Assembly (NCBI RefSeq): GCF_021088345.1
Contig: NZ_CP088156.1
Coordinates: forward strand, 3,348,001-3,412,000
Direction of reading: 5' to 3'
DNA from: Bradyrhizobium ontarionense
GTDB lineage: Bacteria; Pseudomonadota; Alphaproteobacteria; Rhizobiales; Xanthobacteraceae
DNA: 64,000 nucleotides
Of the stretch, positions 9,782-17,876 are shown piece by piece (position 1 is the first letter of the stretch; the number at the start of each line of letters is the position of its first letter). Under the pieces are notes generated by a model. It had not been told where the DNA came from. It was given only the letters and a program-made list of their open reading frames with translations, and did not search any database. The translations under genes and the position numbers were made by a program.

Positions 9782-10666
9782 TCAGGCGGTCGCCGCCTCG
9801 TGGCGCTGGTAGTTCGCCGCGATCTCCGCGCCGGTCGTGATCCAGACGTCCTGGCACGACTTGGCGTAGGTCAGAAACTCGCGCAGCAGCCGGAAACGCA
9901 TCGGCCGCCCGGAGACCTGCGGATGCAGCACGGTGGTGACCATGGCGCCCCACTCTCTGACCTCGTCCAGTTCGTCCTTCCACATCGACAACACGTGTTC
10001 TTTCGGGAAGATCGAGCGCGGCGAGAACCGCGCGGAAAGGCCATGCATCCAGTCGTCATAGCTCGCGGTGACCGGGATCTCGATCGTACCCGGCTTGCCG
10101 TCCGCGAGGCGATGACGATAGGGTCTGACGTCGTCGCGGAACGACGAGGTGTAGACGATGCCTTGACGCACCAGCGCCACGCGCAGCTCCTCGCAGAACT
10201 CGCCGAACGGGGCACGGTAGCCGATCGGACGGACGCCGAGCCGGCGCTGGATCGCCTCGAAGCCGCGCTCGATCTCCTCGATGATGAAGGGGTCGCCGGG
10301 ATCGGGCAGCAGATGATGATAGCCGTGATGGCCGATCTCGTGGCCGGCCTTCAGCACCGCCTCCGCCATCGCCGGATGCGCATCGACCGACCATCCGGTG
10401 ATGAAGAACGTCGCCTTCAGGTCGAGCTCGGCAAGCAGCTCGAGCAGCTTCGGCGTGCCGACGCGCGCCTCGTAGCCGCCGAAGCTCATCGTGACCAGCC
10501 GCGCGGCATGCGCCGGATCCTTCGAGGTCCAGGCGCTCTCGGCGTCGATGTCGAACGACAGGAACATTGCCGACGTGTACGGCTTCGGCCAGGGATAGTT
10601 CGGCGCCGGCGGCGCCGTGTTGGCCGGAGTGAGCGGGATGCCCGCGAGCGCCTTACTGTCCAGCAT
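9782..10666 (-). CDS. Polysaccharide deacetylase-fold hydrolase (CE4, HpPgdA/PuuE-like)
   Basis: The 294-residue NodB-homology (CE4) protein has metal-site Asp residues at 39 and 41 in FDIDAES and an H-x3-H pair at 114 and 118 within GHEIGHHGYHH. A catalytic-region YRAPFGEF and a late TTVLHPQVSGRP segment follow. The overall pattern resembles Helicobacter PgdA-like and PuuE allantoinase-like enzymes, many of which hydrolyse cyclic imides or ureides rather than polysaccharides. It has no signal peptide, which favours a cytoplasmic small-molecule substrate. The gene overlaps the upstream binding-protein gene by 14 bases. With a carbamoylase and an amidohydrolase in the same operon, ring opening of a cyclic amide is the better guess over cell-wall deacetylation. 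Confidence 0.8.
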   Translation of the reverse strand: MLDSKALAGIPLTPANTAPPAPNYPWPKPYTSAMFLSFDIDAESAWTSKDPAHAARLVTMSFGGYEARVGTPKLLELLAELDLKATFFITGWSVDAHPAMAEAVLKAGHEIGHHGYHHLLPDPGDPFIIEEIERGFEAIQRRLGVRPIGYRAPFGEFCEELRVALVRQGIVYTSSFRDDVRPYRHRLADGKPGTIEIPVTASYDDWMHGLSARFSPRSIFPKEHVLSMWKDELDEVREWGAMVTTVLHPQVSGRPMRFRLLREFLTYAKSCQDVWITTGAEIAANYQRHEAATA

Positions 10667-11471
10667 TGATCTCTACCTTCTCGATTCCGTTGTCGCCGAG
10701 CTTCCACTTCGCCAGCAGCTCCTTGTAGCTGCCGTCGGCGATCAGCGCCTCGAGCGCGCCGCGCAGCGCCTCCTGCAGCTCGGCCGCCTTCACCGGCGTC
10801 GCCAGGCCGGTGTACTGCAGCGCGATCGGCTCGCCGATCGGCACATAAGCGTTCGGCTCCAGATCCATGATGTAGGGCAAGGTCTCGTTGCCCTGCACGG
10901 CGGCGTCGATGCGGCCCTGCTTGAGCTGCGTCCGCGCATCGGCCGAGCCCTCGGTGCCGACGAACTGGATCGGGCTGGCACCGCAACTCTTCTCGCTCCA
11001 GGCCGCGATGTCCTTCGGGAACATGGTGCGCCTGGAGGCGCCGACCTTCTTGCCGCACAGCGCGGTCGGCTCCTTGAACTCAGCCGCGCGCGACGCCTGC
11101 ACGAAGAAGCGCGGACCGCTGCGCAGGTAGTCGATGAAGGTCGCGGTATCCTGCCGGCTCTTGTAGTCGGTCATGCCGGTCAGGATGATGTCAAAACGCT
11201 GCGTGGTGAGGCCGGGCATCAGCTGATCGAAGCTGGTCTCCTGCCACACCGCCTTGACGCCGAGCTTCTTGGCCAGCGCCTCGCCAAGCTCGACGTCGAA
11301 GCCGGTCAAGGTCGCGGTGGCCGGGTCCTTGAACTCCATCGGCGGATAGTTCGGCACCACGGCGATGCGCAGGCCGTTCTGCCTGATCTCACTGGGCAGC
11401 TCGGCGGCGTTGACCGCACCCGCCACCGTCGCACTCACGGCAGCAGCCCACAGAACCGATGTCAATCTCAT
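10653..11471 (-). CDS. Amino-acid-type ABC transporter substrate-binding protein (second of two paralogues)
   Basis: This is a periplasmic family 3 binding protein of 272 residues with a Sec signal (MRLTSVLWAAAVSATVAGAVNAA). The ATG at 11471 is chosen because the longer frame to 11555 adds 28 residues that would bury the signal. Typical segments are LRIAVVPNYPPMEF, LTGFDVELGEALAKKLGV and FDIILTGMTD. It is clearly paralogous to the protein encoded at 13097-13918: both contain LKQGRI, AAVQG and ETLPY at the same place. It follows the ATPase gene by seven bases and precedes the CE4 gene with overlap, so it is part of the operon. The two paralogues may widen ligand range for one permease. Confidence 0.9.
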   Translation of the reverse strand: MRLTSVLWAAAVSATVAGAVNAAELPSEIRQNGLRIAVVPNYPPMEFKDPATATLTGFDVELGEALAKKLGVKAVWQETSFDQLMPGLTTQRFDIILTGMTDYKSRQDTATFIDYLRSGPRFFVQASRAAEFKEPTALCGKKVGASRRTMFPKDIAAWSEKSCGASPIQFVGTEGSADARTQLKQGRIDAAVQGNETLPYIMDLEPNAYVPIGEPIALQYTGLATPVKAAELQEALRGALEALIADGSYKELLAKWKLGDNGIEKVEINAGQ

Positions 11472-11478
11472 CACCACC

Positions 11479-12243
11479 TCACCCCACTTCAGCTGCCAGA
11501 AATGCCTTGGTCCGAGCCTCGCGCGGCGCGCGTAGCACCTCGCCCGCCGGACCACTCTCCACGATCACGCCCTGGTCCATGTAGACGACGCGGTCGGCGA
11601 CCTCGCGCGCGAAGCCGAGCTCATGCGTCACCACCAGCATGGTCATGCCTGATGTCGCGAGCTGCTTCATCACCGCGAGCACCTCGCCGACCAGTTCCGG
11701 ATCGAGCGCCGAAGTCGGCTCGTCGAACAGCACGAGTCGCGGCTTCATGGCGAGCGCGCGCGCAATCGCGACGCGCTGCTGCTGGCCGCCTGACAATTGC
11801 GACGGATAGGAGCCCGCCTTCTCCGCGAGGCCGACCCGGCGCAACAGCGCCAAGGCCTCGTCCTTCGCCTCGGCAACCCCGCGCTTCTGTACCTGCACCG
11901 GACCTTCGATGACGTTCTCTAGCGCCGTCAGGTGCGGAAACAGGTTGAAGCGCTGGAACACCATGCCGCAGGCGAGCCGCTGCCGCGCGACCTCCCGCTC
12001 CGACAAGCGATGCAGCCGACCGTCCTTCTCGCGAAAGCCGAGCAGCTCGCCATCGAGCCAGATGCCGCCGCTGTCGGCCGTGGTGAGCTGGTTGACGCAG
12101 CGGAGTAAGGTGGTCTTGCCGGAGCCGGACTGCCCGATCAGGCAGACCACCTCGCCTTCGAAGACATCGAGCGAGACTTGTTTGAGCGCCTGGAACTCGC
12201 CGAAGCGCTTGCTCACTTGGCGGATAGCGACCAGCGGCCTCAT
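11479..12243 (-). CDS. Amino-acid-type ABC transporter ATP-binding protein
   Basis: This is a 254-residue polar amino acid transporter ATPase (GlnQ/HisP class). Walker [10 protein letters not shown] lies near residue 38, the Q-loop is [10 protein letters not shown], the signature [15 protein letters not shown] and Walker [13 protein letters not shown]. The switch histidine is in VVTHE. It energises import with the permease encoded immediately upstream: that gene's TGA and this ATG overlap by one base (TGATG). No C-terminal regulatory domain is present. It lies in the middle of the eight-gene operon. Confidence 0.95.
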   Translation of the reverse strand: MRPLVAIRQVSKRFGEFQALKQVSLDVFEGEVVCLIGQSGSGKTTLLRCVNQLTTADSGGIWLDGELLGFREKDGRLHRLSEREVARQRLACGMVFQRFNLFPHLTALENVIEGPVQVQKRGVAEAKDEALALLRRVGLAEKAGSYPSQLSGGQQQRVAIARALAMKPRLVLFDEPTSALDPELVGEVLAVMKQLATSGMTMLVVTHELGFAREVADRVVYMDQGVIVESGPAGEVLRAPREARTKAFLAAEVG

Positions 12244-13100
12244 CAGCGGCCGCCCCGTGCGATGCCGCGGGCAAAACGGCGTTCGAGCAGCATCTGCAGC
12301 GGCGTCAGGATCGAGACCACGAGCAGATACCAGAGGCCGGCAACGATCAGCAGCTCGATGACGCGCGAATTGGCGTAGTAGATGTTCTCGGCCGAATGCA
12401 GCACCTCCGGATACTGGATCACGCTGGCGAGTGAGGTCGCCTTGACGAGGCCGATGAACTCGTTGCCGAGCGGCGGGATCACCACCCGCATCGCCTGCGG
12501 CAGGATGATCCGCTGCAACGCCTGCAGCCGTCCCATGCCGATCGCCTGCGCCGCCTCGTACTGCCCGATGTCGACCGACAGCAGGCCGGCCCGCATCACC
12601 TCCGAGGTATAGGCGCCCTGGTTGATGCCGAGCCCGAGCAGCGCGGCGAGAAACGGCGTCATCACGTCGACGGCGCGCGCGCTCCACAGACCGGGAATGC
12701 CGATCGTCGGGAAAACCAGTGCGAGGTTGAACCACAACAACAACTGAAGAATCAGCGGCGTGCCGCGGAACAGCCAGGTGTAACCGCCCGCGACCGACCT
12801 CAGCACCGGATTGGGCGACAGCCGCATGATCGCGACGACGACGCCGAGTGCGATGCCGAGCGCCATCGCCAGGACCGCCATGATCATGGTGTTGACAATG
12901 CCGCGCAGGATCACCGGCGCGGTGATGAAGCGCTCGACGAACGACCACTCGATCTGCCCCCTGGCGAAGGCGCGGCCGATCGCGACGAGGATGACGACGA
13001 TGACCGCAGCCGTGAGCCAGCGGCCCCAATGCGCCTCGCGTGCGACCTTATGCCCGGAAAGGTCCGGAAAGCCGTCGGCCAGCGCCTCGCTGCGGCTCAT
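12243..13100 (-). CDS. Amino-acid-type ABC transporter permease
   Basis: The 285-residue inner-membrane permease of the HisM/GlnP family has about six hydrophobic segments. The family's conserved stretch [18 protein letters not shown] is followed by [26 protein letters not shown], the EAA loop that contacts the ATPase. The start at 13100 ([10 protein letters not shown]) overlaps the stop of the preceding binding protein as ATGA; the longer frame to 13154 is unsupported. It carries both halves of the channel in one gene and probably works as a homodimer. It serves two paralogous binding proteins encoded on either side of the permease/ATPase pair. Confidence 0.92.
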   Translation of the reverse strand: MSRSEALADGFPDLSGHKVAREAHWGRWLTAAVIVVILVAIGRAFARGQIEWSFVERFITAPVILRGIVNTMIMAVLAMALGIALGVVVAIMRLSPNPVLRSVAGGYTWLFRGTPLILQLLLWFNLALVFPTIGIPGLWSARAVDVMTPFLAALLGLGINQGAYTSEVMRAGLLSVDIGQYEAAQAIGMGRLQALQRIILPQAMRVVIPPLGNEFIGLVKATSLASVIQYPEVLHSAENIYYANSRVIELLIVAGLWYLLVVSILTPLQMLLERRFARGIARGGR

Positions 13101-13918
13101 TGCGGCGCCGCGTTGAGCATGGGCTCGCGCACGGCGTTGGCGCCGAGGCCCCATGTGTCGAGGATCGCCTTATAGCTGCCGTCGGCGATCATCGCCTTGA
13201 GCTGGTCGGTCACGACGTCGCGGAGCGCTGCGTCATCCTTGCGGAACATGATGCCTTGATAACCGAAGGCGATGGGCTCACCGACGACACGGTATTTGCC
13301 AGCCTCCTGCGACTGCGCATAGGGCAAGGTCTCGCTGCCCTGCACGGCGGCTTCGATACGGCCTTGCTTCAGCTGATTGCGCACGTCGATCGAGTTCTCG
13401 CCCGGCACATATTGCGCGGCCGGCTTGCCGGCGGCCTCGCAAACCGCCTTGCTCCACTTCTCGATCTCCTGCGGAAAGCTGGTCGAGCGCGTGGTGCCGA
13501 TCTTGCGGCCGCAGAGATCGGCCGCGGCCTTGGCATCGCTCTCGGCCAGCACGAAGAATTGCGGACCGGTGACGAGATAGTCGACGAAGTCGGCGGTCTC
13601 GCGCCGCGAGGCGCGATCGGAGATGCCGGAGATGATGAAATCGGCGCGCTTCGTCTGCAGCGAGGGAATCAGCTCGGCGAACGGCGTCTCGCTCCAGACG
13701 ATCTTCAGGCCAAGTCGTTTTGCGAGCGCGTTGGCGAGATCGATGTCGAGCCCCTTCAGCTCGTTGCTGGCGGGGTCGTGATACTCCATCGGCGCGTAGG
13801 TCGAGTTGACCGTGAGCCTGAGCGTGCCCGCCTGCTTGATGTCGGCGGGAAGCTCGGCCGCGCCAGCCGCCACGAGCGACACGAGGGTGACGAAACCGGC
13901 AAACAACGAACGGTGCAT
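13097..13918 (-). CDS. Amino-acid-type ABC transporter substrate-binding protein (first paralogue)
   Basis: A 273-residue periplasmic family 3 binding protein has a Sec signal ending near GAAELP. The ATG at 13918 has a GGAG nine bases upstream and is preferred to the in-frame ATG at 13936 and to the long frame to 14128. Typical segments are LRLTVNSTYAPMEYHD, LKGLDIDLANALAKRLGL and ADFIISGISD. It lies 28 bases after the carbamoylase gene and overlaps the permease start by four bases. The protein shares LKQGRI, AAVQG and ETLPY with the paralogue at 10653-11471. The ligand is not evident from sequence; an N-carbamoyl amino acid or related amide is plausible from context. Confidence 0.9.
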   Translation of the reverse strand: MHRSLFAGFVTLVSLVAAGAAELPADIKQAGTLRLTVNSTYAPMEYHDPASNELKGLDIDLANALAKRLGLKIVWSETPFAELIPSLQTKRADFIISGISDRASRRETADFVDYLVTGPQFFVLAESDAKAAADLCGRKIGTTRSTSFPQEIEKWSKAVCEAAGKPAAQYVPGENSIDVRNQLKQGRIEAAVQGSETLPYAQSQEAGKYRVVGEPIAFGYQGIMFRKDDAALRDVVTDQLKAMIADGSYKAILDTWGLGANAVREPMLNAAPQ

Positions 13919-13946
13919 CCTGCAACACTCCCCCATGCGAAACGAA

Positions 13947-14897
13947 CTAATCGACCACGACCGGTTCGACCACGCCGGCGCGCTCGGTGATGACCTTGTA
14001 TTGATCCGGCCGCCGGTGCGCCGCGAAGTTGAACATCTTGTCCTTGCCCTGACGGCAAAGATCGAGATCGATGTCGGCAACGATGACCTCATCAGCGAGC
14101 GTCGTCGCCTGCGCCACGATGCAGCCATTGGGATCGACGATGCAGGAGCCGCCGATGAGGCCGCTGCCGTCCTCGTCGCCGGCCTTGGCGACTGCGATCG
14201 CCCAGGTCGCGTTCATATAGGCATTGGCCTGCGCCACCAGCGTCGAGTGAAACGTGCGCAGCGACGCATCCTCGGTGCTGCCGCCGTTCGGATCATAGGC
14301 CGCGGAATTGTAACCGACGCAGACCAGCTCGACGCCCTGCAGTCCGAGCACGCGCCACGATTCCGGCCAGCGCCGGTCGTTGCAGATCATCATGCCCATG
14401 ATGGCGCCGGCCCATGCATCATCCGTTCGTACCGCCGGAAAGCCGAGATCGCCATAGCCGAAATAGCGCTTCTCGAGCTGCTGATACTTGGCGCCCGGGC
14501 GCGGCTCGACCGAGCCGGGCAGATGCACCTTGCGGTACTTGCTGACGATCTGCCCGTCGCAGTCGACGAGGATGGCGCTGTTGAACCGCCGGCCATCCGG
14601 CGTCAGCTCGGCATAGCCGACATAGAAGCCGACGCGAAGCGCGCGCGCCCGATCGAACAGCGGTGCGACCGCGGGGTTCGGCATGCTCCGCTCGAAATGG
14701 ACGTCGAGCTCATCACCGTCGAGAATCCAGCGCGGGAAGAAGGTGGTGAAGGCGAGTTCCGGAAACACCACCAGCTTCGCGCCCTGGGCGGCCGCCTGCT
14801 CCAAAAGCCCGATCATGCGCGACAGCGTGTGCTCGCGGCTGTCGGCCCGCTGGGTGGGCCCCATCTGGGCGGCGGCGGCGCGGAAGATACGGCTCAA
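13947..14897 (-). CDS. Carbon-nitrogen hydrolase, N-carbamoyl-D-amino acid hydrolase-like
   Basis: This 316-residue nitrilase-superfamily enzyme has the catalytic triad Glu47 (FPELAFTTFFPRW), Lys123 (KYRKVHLPG) and Cys172 (MICNDRRWPES). The FFPRW and NDRRWPE neighbourhoods and the length match Agrobacterium N-carbamoyl-D-amino acid amidohydrolase closely. The expected reaction is N-carbamoyl amino acid to amino acid, ammonia and CO2, in the cytoplasm. It is the first gene of the eight-gene minus-strand operon and is transcribed away from a LysR gene that begins at 15076. No hydantoinase of the dihydropyrimidinase family is seen here; the CE4 protein or the amidohydrolase may supply ring opening. 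The exact carbamoyl substrate remains inferred. Confidence 0.88.
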   Translation of the reverse strand: MSRIFRAAAAQMGPTQRADSREHTLSRMIGLLEQAAAQGAKLVVFPELAFTTFFPRWILDGDELDVHFERSMPNPAVAPLFDRARALRVGFYVGYAELTPDGRRFNSAILVDCDGQIVSKYRKVHLPGSVEPRPGAKYQQLEKRYFGYGDLGFPAVRTDDAWAGAIMGMMICNDRRWPESWRVLGLQGVELVCVGYNSAAYDPNGGSTEDASLRTFHSTLVAQANAYMNATWAIAVAKAGDEDGSGLIGGSCIVDPNGCIVAQATTLADEVIVADIDLDLCRQGKDKMFNFAAHRRPDQYKVITERAGVVEPVVVD

Positions 14898-15015
14898 ACT
14901 CTGCCTCCGATCTGGGCGTCATGCCTTTCAAGCGGGCGGCAGGACCGCCCGTTGCGACGCGCAAAAGAAGGATCAATGAAGCGAAACCGGCGCAGGAATT
15001 GCAACCAGTCGGGAC

Positions 15016-15046
15016 GGTCTCGGTCTATGATATTTTGGCCGAGACC
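15016..15046. promoter_or_regulatory. Inverted repeat operator candidate between carbamoylase operon and lysR
   Basis: GGTCTCGG at 15016-15023 and CCGAGACC at 15039-15046 are perfect 8-bp inverted arms with a 15-base AT-rich spacer containing TATGATATT. The element lies 30 bases upstream of the lysR start and 119 bases upstream of the operon start. This is where an autoregulated LysR protein would bind. Confidence 0.5.
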
Positions 15047-15075
15047 ATAACCCGGGCTTATAGGGCGTCCATGCC

Positions 15076-16059
15076 ATGAACCTGCGCCAGCTGGAGATCC
15101 TGCGGGCAGTCATCCGCCATCACACCACCGTCGCCGCCGCCGAGGAGCTTTCGCTGTCGCAGCCCGCGATCAGCAACGCCCTGAAGGCGATGGAGACGCA
15201 GGCCGGCTTCACGCTGTTCGAGCGGGTCAACAACCGCCTGTTCCCGACGCCGGAGGCGATGGCGCTGTACGAGGAGAGCGAGGCGATCTTCACCTTGCAT
15301 GCGCGGCTCGAAAGCCGCGTCCGCGACCTGCGCGAACAGCGCACGGGTCATCTCTCGATCGTGGCGACGCCGCCGCTGGCCTACAGCATCATTCCGCCGA
15401 CCTTGTCGGGCTTTCTGCGGCGGCGGCCGCAAACGCGGATGTTCTTCGACGTGCGGCGCTATGAGGGGGTCATCGAGGGCGTGCTCGGCAACGTCGCCGA
15501 GCTCGGCTTCGCGCTCGGCCTGTCCGATCATCCCGGCATCGCCCATGAGGTGGTGCACACCGGCGAGATGGTGTGCGTGATGCCGCCACGGCATCCGCTG
15601 GCGGAGCGGCCAGTGATTTCGGCACGGGATCTCGCTGGCTTTCCGCTGATCGGGCTGGAGCGCGGCACGCGGCTCGGCGAAGCCGTGCGCGACAGTTTTC
15701 GCGAGGCCGATGCGGAATTCCAGCCGACCGTCGAGGTGCGCTACTGCAACACCGCCTGCGTGCTGGCCGCGACCGGCGTCGGCGTCGCCGCGGTCGATCC
15801 GTTCTCGCCGCGCCAGGGCGGACATGACCTGGTCGTGCGGCCATTCACGCCGAGCACGAAAGTCTCCGCCTACATGCTGTGGTCCGAAGCGAAGCCGCTG
15901 TCGAACCTGGCGAAGACGTTTCGCAGCGAGGTGCGGAATGCCAGTCTAGCTGGAAGCGTTGACCCGATCGCCTCCGCAGTAAGGTTGCGCGATACAGCGC
16001 CCTCTCCCCTTGTTGTGGGAGAGGGAATCGCCGGCCCATCTACGCGCTCAGTCGGGTGA
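15076..16059 (+). CDS. LysR-family transcriptional regulator
   Basis: The 327-residue protein has an N-terminal winged helix (residues 1-60: LRQLEILRAVIRHHTTVAAAEE, then LSQPAISNALKAME) and a periplasmic-binding-protein-like effector domain (about 90-295, including IVATPPLAYSIIPPTL and GVGVAAVDPFS). It is divergent from the eight-gene transport/hydrolase operon with a palindromic site between, so it is the likely activator of that operon. The effector domain suggests sensing of a small molecule related to the transported substrate. The last 25 or so residues are translated from an intergenic repeat (the DNA from about 16000), so the ancestral protein was probably shorter. Confidence 0.9.
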   Translation: MNLRQLEILRAVIRHHTTVAAAEELSLSQPAISNALKAMETQAGFTLFERVNNRLFPTPEAMALYEESEAIFTLHARLESRVRDLREQRTGHLSIVATPPLAYSIIPPTLSGFLRRRPQTRMFFDVRRYEGVIEGVLGNVAELGFALGLSDHPGIAHEVVHTGEMVCVMPPRHPLAERPVISARDLAGFPLIGLERGTRLGEAVRDSFREADAEFQPTVEVRYCNTACVLAATGVGVAAVDPFSPRQGGHDLVVRPFTPSTKVSAYMLWSEAKPLSNLAKTFRSEVRNASLAGSVDPIASAVRLRDTAPSPLVVGEGIAGPSTRSVG

Positions 16060-16160
16060 GGAGGATCTCTCCGCAGGCAACGCTCGTAGAGGCATACCCC
16101 TCACCCAAGCGAGTTTGCTGCTGTGTCTTGCATGCCCTCTCCCACAAGGGGCGAGGGCGC
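16000..16160. repeat. Palindromic repeat (CCCTCTCCC...GGGAGAGGG type)
   Basis: CCCTCTCCCCTTGTTGTGGG starts near 16002 and is answered by CCCTCTCCCACAAGGGGCGAGGG near 16135-16157, with GGGTGAGGAGG and CCCCTCACCC between. It supplies the end of the lysR frame. The remainder, to 16310, holds nothing I can name. Confidence 0.6.
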
Positions 16161-16310
16161 ATTAACGACTAACGTCTCCGCGGCCACACAAGATCAGGAA
16201 CACGCTTCCCGTGCGCCTGAACATCGGCAAAATACGTTTGCGGCAACGTCAACAAGGTGTCGGAGCTTTGCGTCCTCGTCACGCCAAAGCCAGTGCACAG
16301 CACGCGCGTC

Positions 16311-16553
16311 TCACGCCCGCGCCAGCTCGATGTCGTGCGTCTGCTTGGTCTCGGCATCGTACACCTTGATCTGCAACATCGGGAACCGACGCTTCAGATC
16401 GTGCGCGCCGTTATGCGCGCCCTCCTTGGTCTTGAACTCGGTCTTGATCTGACCGTCGACGACGACGGCATAGCCGGTCAGCGGCAGGTCTTTGCCGGAC
16501 TTGTCTTGAGCAGGCTTGTTGTGAACAGACTTCTCTTGGGCAGACTTGAGCAT
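16311..16553 (-). CDS. Small hypothetical protein
   Basis: The ATG at 16553 gives 80 residues; the longer frame to 16670 has an unlikely Arg-rich start. The first 25 residues are Lys/Gln/Ser-rich with a repeated AQEK/AQDK pattern. The rest (GYAVVVDGQIKTEFKTKEGAHNG, then DLKRRFPMLQIKVYDAETK) looks like a small alpha/beta domain. I know no function. It is soluble, without signal or membrane segments, and stands alone between repeats and a gene-poor stretch. Confidence 0.55.
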   Translation of the reverse strand: MLKSAQEKSVHNKPAQDKSGKDLPLTGYAVVVDGQIKTEFKTKEGAHNGAHDLKRRFPMLQIKVYDAETKQTHDIELARA

Positions 16554-17234
16554 TGCGAGCCGACGTCGATTCGTGAGTTGAGGGGCGTCGAGTGCGGGAT
16601 CTCTCCGCCTCGAACGACTCCGATGTAAGGTGAGTCTGTCGCGCGGAGCAAGCGAAGACGCGTTCTGCACAAGCGTGGCGATTACGGTTCAACCTGATGG
16701 CGCAGTACCGCTTCACGATGATCCCTGGATGTTCAGCGTGAACCGCTCGCGGCGAGTTCCAGGCTTGAATGTTGAACCTTTCCGATCGCGCACCATCCGA
16801 TCGCGTATCATCGGCCGGATGTCCCAGCCGAACGCGCCTCGATTCGCAGAGGGCCACGTCAGGCAAGACTCGGGCACGACCTGCGCCGCGAGATCGCGAT
16901 GTTTTCGCCTGCCGACCTGCTGTTGTCGTGAACCTGTCAGTCGCCGGTGCTTCCGGCGCGAATGGCGTCGTCACGATGATCCGCATCAGATGCCGAATGG
17001 CGTCGCGGACCACCGGTATCCCGTTCTGCGGCACCATGAATCGTAAACGCCCGCGCAGGGCGATTGACCGGCCGTTTACCTCAGGATCGACAACAACGTT
17101 GTGAATTTGATGCAAGTCAACATCCTCGACTTGAACGCGCCGCCTACTGACACGACTTCCAAGCGAATCAGGTGTTGCTGTTGCGTCGTTCGGCGTCCCG
17201 CGAACGGTCCTATGCAGATGTCATGGAGAAACAC
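16554..17234. other. Gene-poor interval with one FNR/FixK-type box
   Basis: No credible gene was found on either strand. Open frames here (for example on the minus strand up to 17115) are Arg-rich shadows without family features. The only clear element is the FNR/FixK-like box at 17107-17120, which belongs to the DUF2267 gene. Confidence 0.55.
17107..17120 (+). promoter_or_regulatory. FNR/FixK-type box upstream of the DUF2267 gene
   Basis: TTGATGCAAGTCAA matches the FNR/FixK consensus TTGAT-N4-ATCAA at nine of ten fixed positions. Its centre is about 121 bases before the start codon at 17235, leaving room for a class II promoter (box at -41.5) with a leader of about 80 bases. It implies induction under low oxygen. 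Confidence 0.6.
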
Positions 17235-17669
17235 ATGAGCGAGATCGGCGTCACCGCGCTGGACCATGCCGTCCAGGAAACCAATATCTGGCTCAAGGCG
17301 GTCGAGCAGAGGCTCGCGCTCGCGAGCCGCCAGCAGGCCTACAACGCGCTGCGTGCAGTCCTGCATGTACTGCGCGACCGTATGCCCATGGCCGTCGCCG
17401 TGAATTTCGGCGTCCAGTTGCCGATGCTCATTCGCGGCATCTACTACGAGGGCTGGCATCACGTGGCAACGCCGACCAAGGACCGCCATCTCGAGTATTT
17501 CGTCGACGACATCTTCCGTCAGCTGCCGCCGCAATTCCCAGTCGACCCGCTCACGGCAGCGCGCGGCATCTTCGAAATTCTCTGGGAAAAGCTCGATCCC
17601 GGCGAGTTTGACAAGCTGATGGCCCACCTGCCGATACCTTTGCGCAACCTGCGCGAGCCCGCAACGTGA
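17235..17669 (+). CDS. DUF2267 family protein
   Basis: A 144-residue all-helical soluble protein resembles DUF2267 (LASRQQAYNALRAVLHVLRDRM, then AVNFGVQLPMLIRGIYYEGW and a final GEFDKLMAHLP). The start at 17235 is chosen for GGAG at 17225-17228 six bases upstream; an upstream ATG at 17223 overlaps that site. The family function is unknown, but members often lie near low-oxygen or stress genes. A near-consensus FNR/FixK box upstream and the nor operon nearby support oxygen-limited expression. Confidence 0.8.
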   Translation: MSEIGVTALDHAVQETNIWLKAVEQRLALASRQQAYNALRAVLHVLRDRMPMAVAVNFGVQLPMLIRGIYYEGWHHVATPTKDRHLEYFVDDIFRQLPPQFPVDPLTAARGIFEILWEKLDPGEFDKLMAHLPIPLRNLREPAT

Positions 17670-17796
17670 GGGGCCAACACAAGGGCTGAAGGGATACGCT
17701 GGCAATTCGGGCCTGGGTTCATCGGGCGATGAATAACAAACAACGCGGCGGCGGTGCATCCTTCGCTCTTGCGGTACAGACCTGCGGCCTGCGCGG

Positions 17797-17850
17797 TGCT
17801 CACCTCGCCCCGCTTGCGGGGAGAGGGAGCAGACCGCCGTCGCGGTGAGA
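17797..17850. repeat. Short palindromic repeat (CCCCGCTTGCGGGG)
   Basis: CCCCGCTTGCGGGG at about 17808-17821, with flanking CACCTC and GAGAGGG, is another copy of the repeat type seen at 61053-61212. It lies between the convergent DUF2267 and norD genes and may serve as a bidirectional terminator. Confidence 0.45.
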
Positions 17851-17876
17851 GATTCGCACGATCAACTCCTACGCAC

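Noticed and set aside
9782..10666. Nodulation chitooligosaccharide deacetylase NodB
   Set aside because: The motifs are closer to PgdA/PuuE-like CE4 proteins, and no nod genes or nod-box are nearby.
12244..13029. Extension of the ATPase frame at 11479 to 516 residues
   Set aside because: The added part lies antiparallel in frame to nothing known and overlaps the permease gene in another frame; the ATPase family start is at 12243.
16411..17115. A 234-residue minus-strand frame
   Set aside because: It has Arg/Ser-rich composition, overlaps a small gene in another frame and shows no family features.
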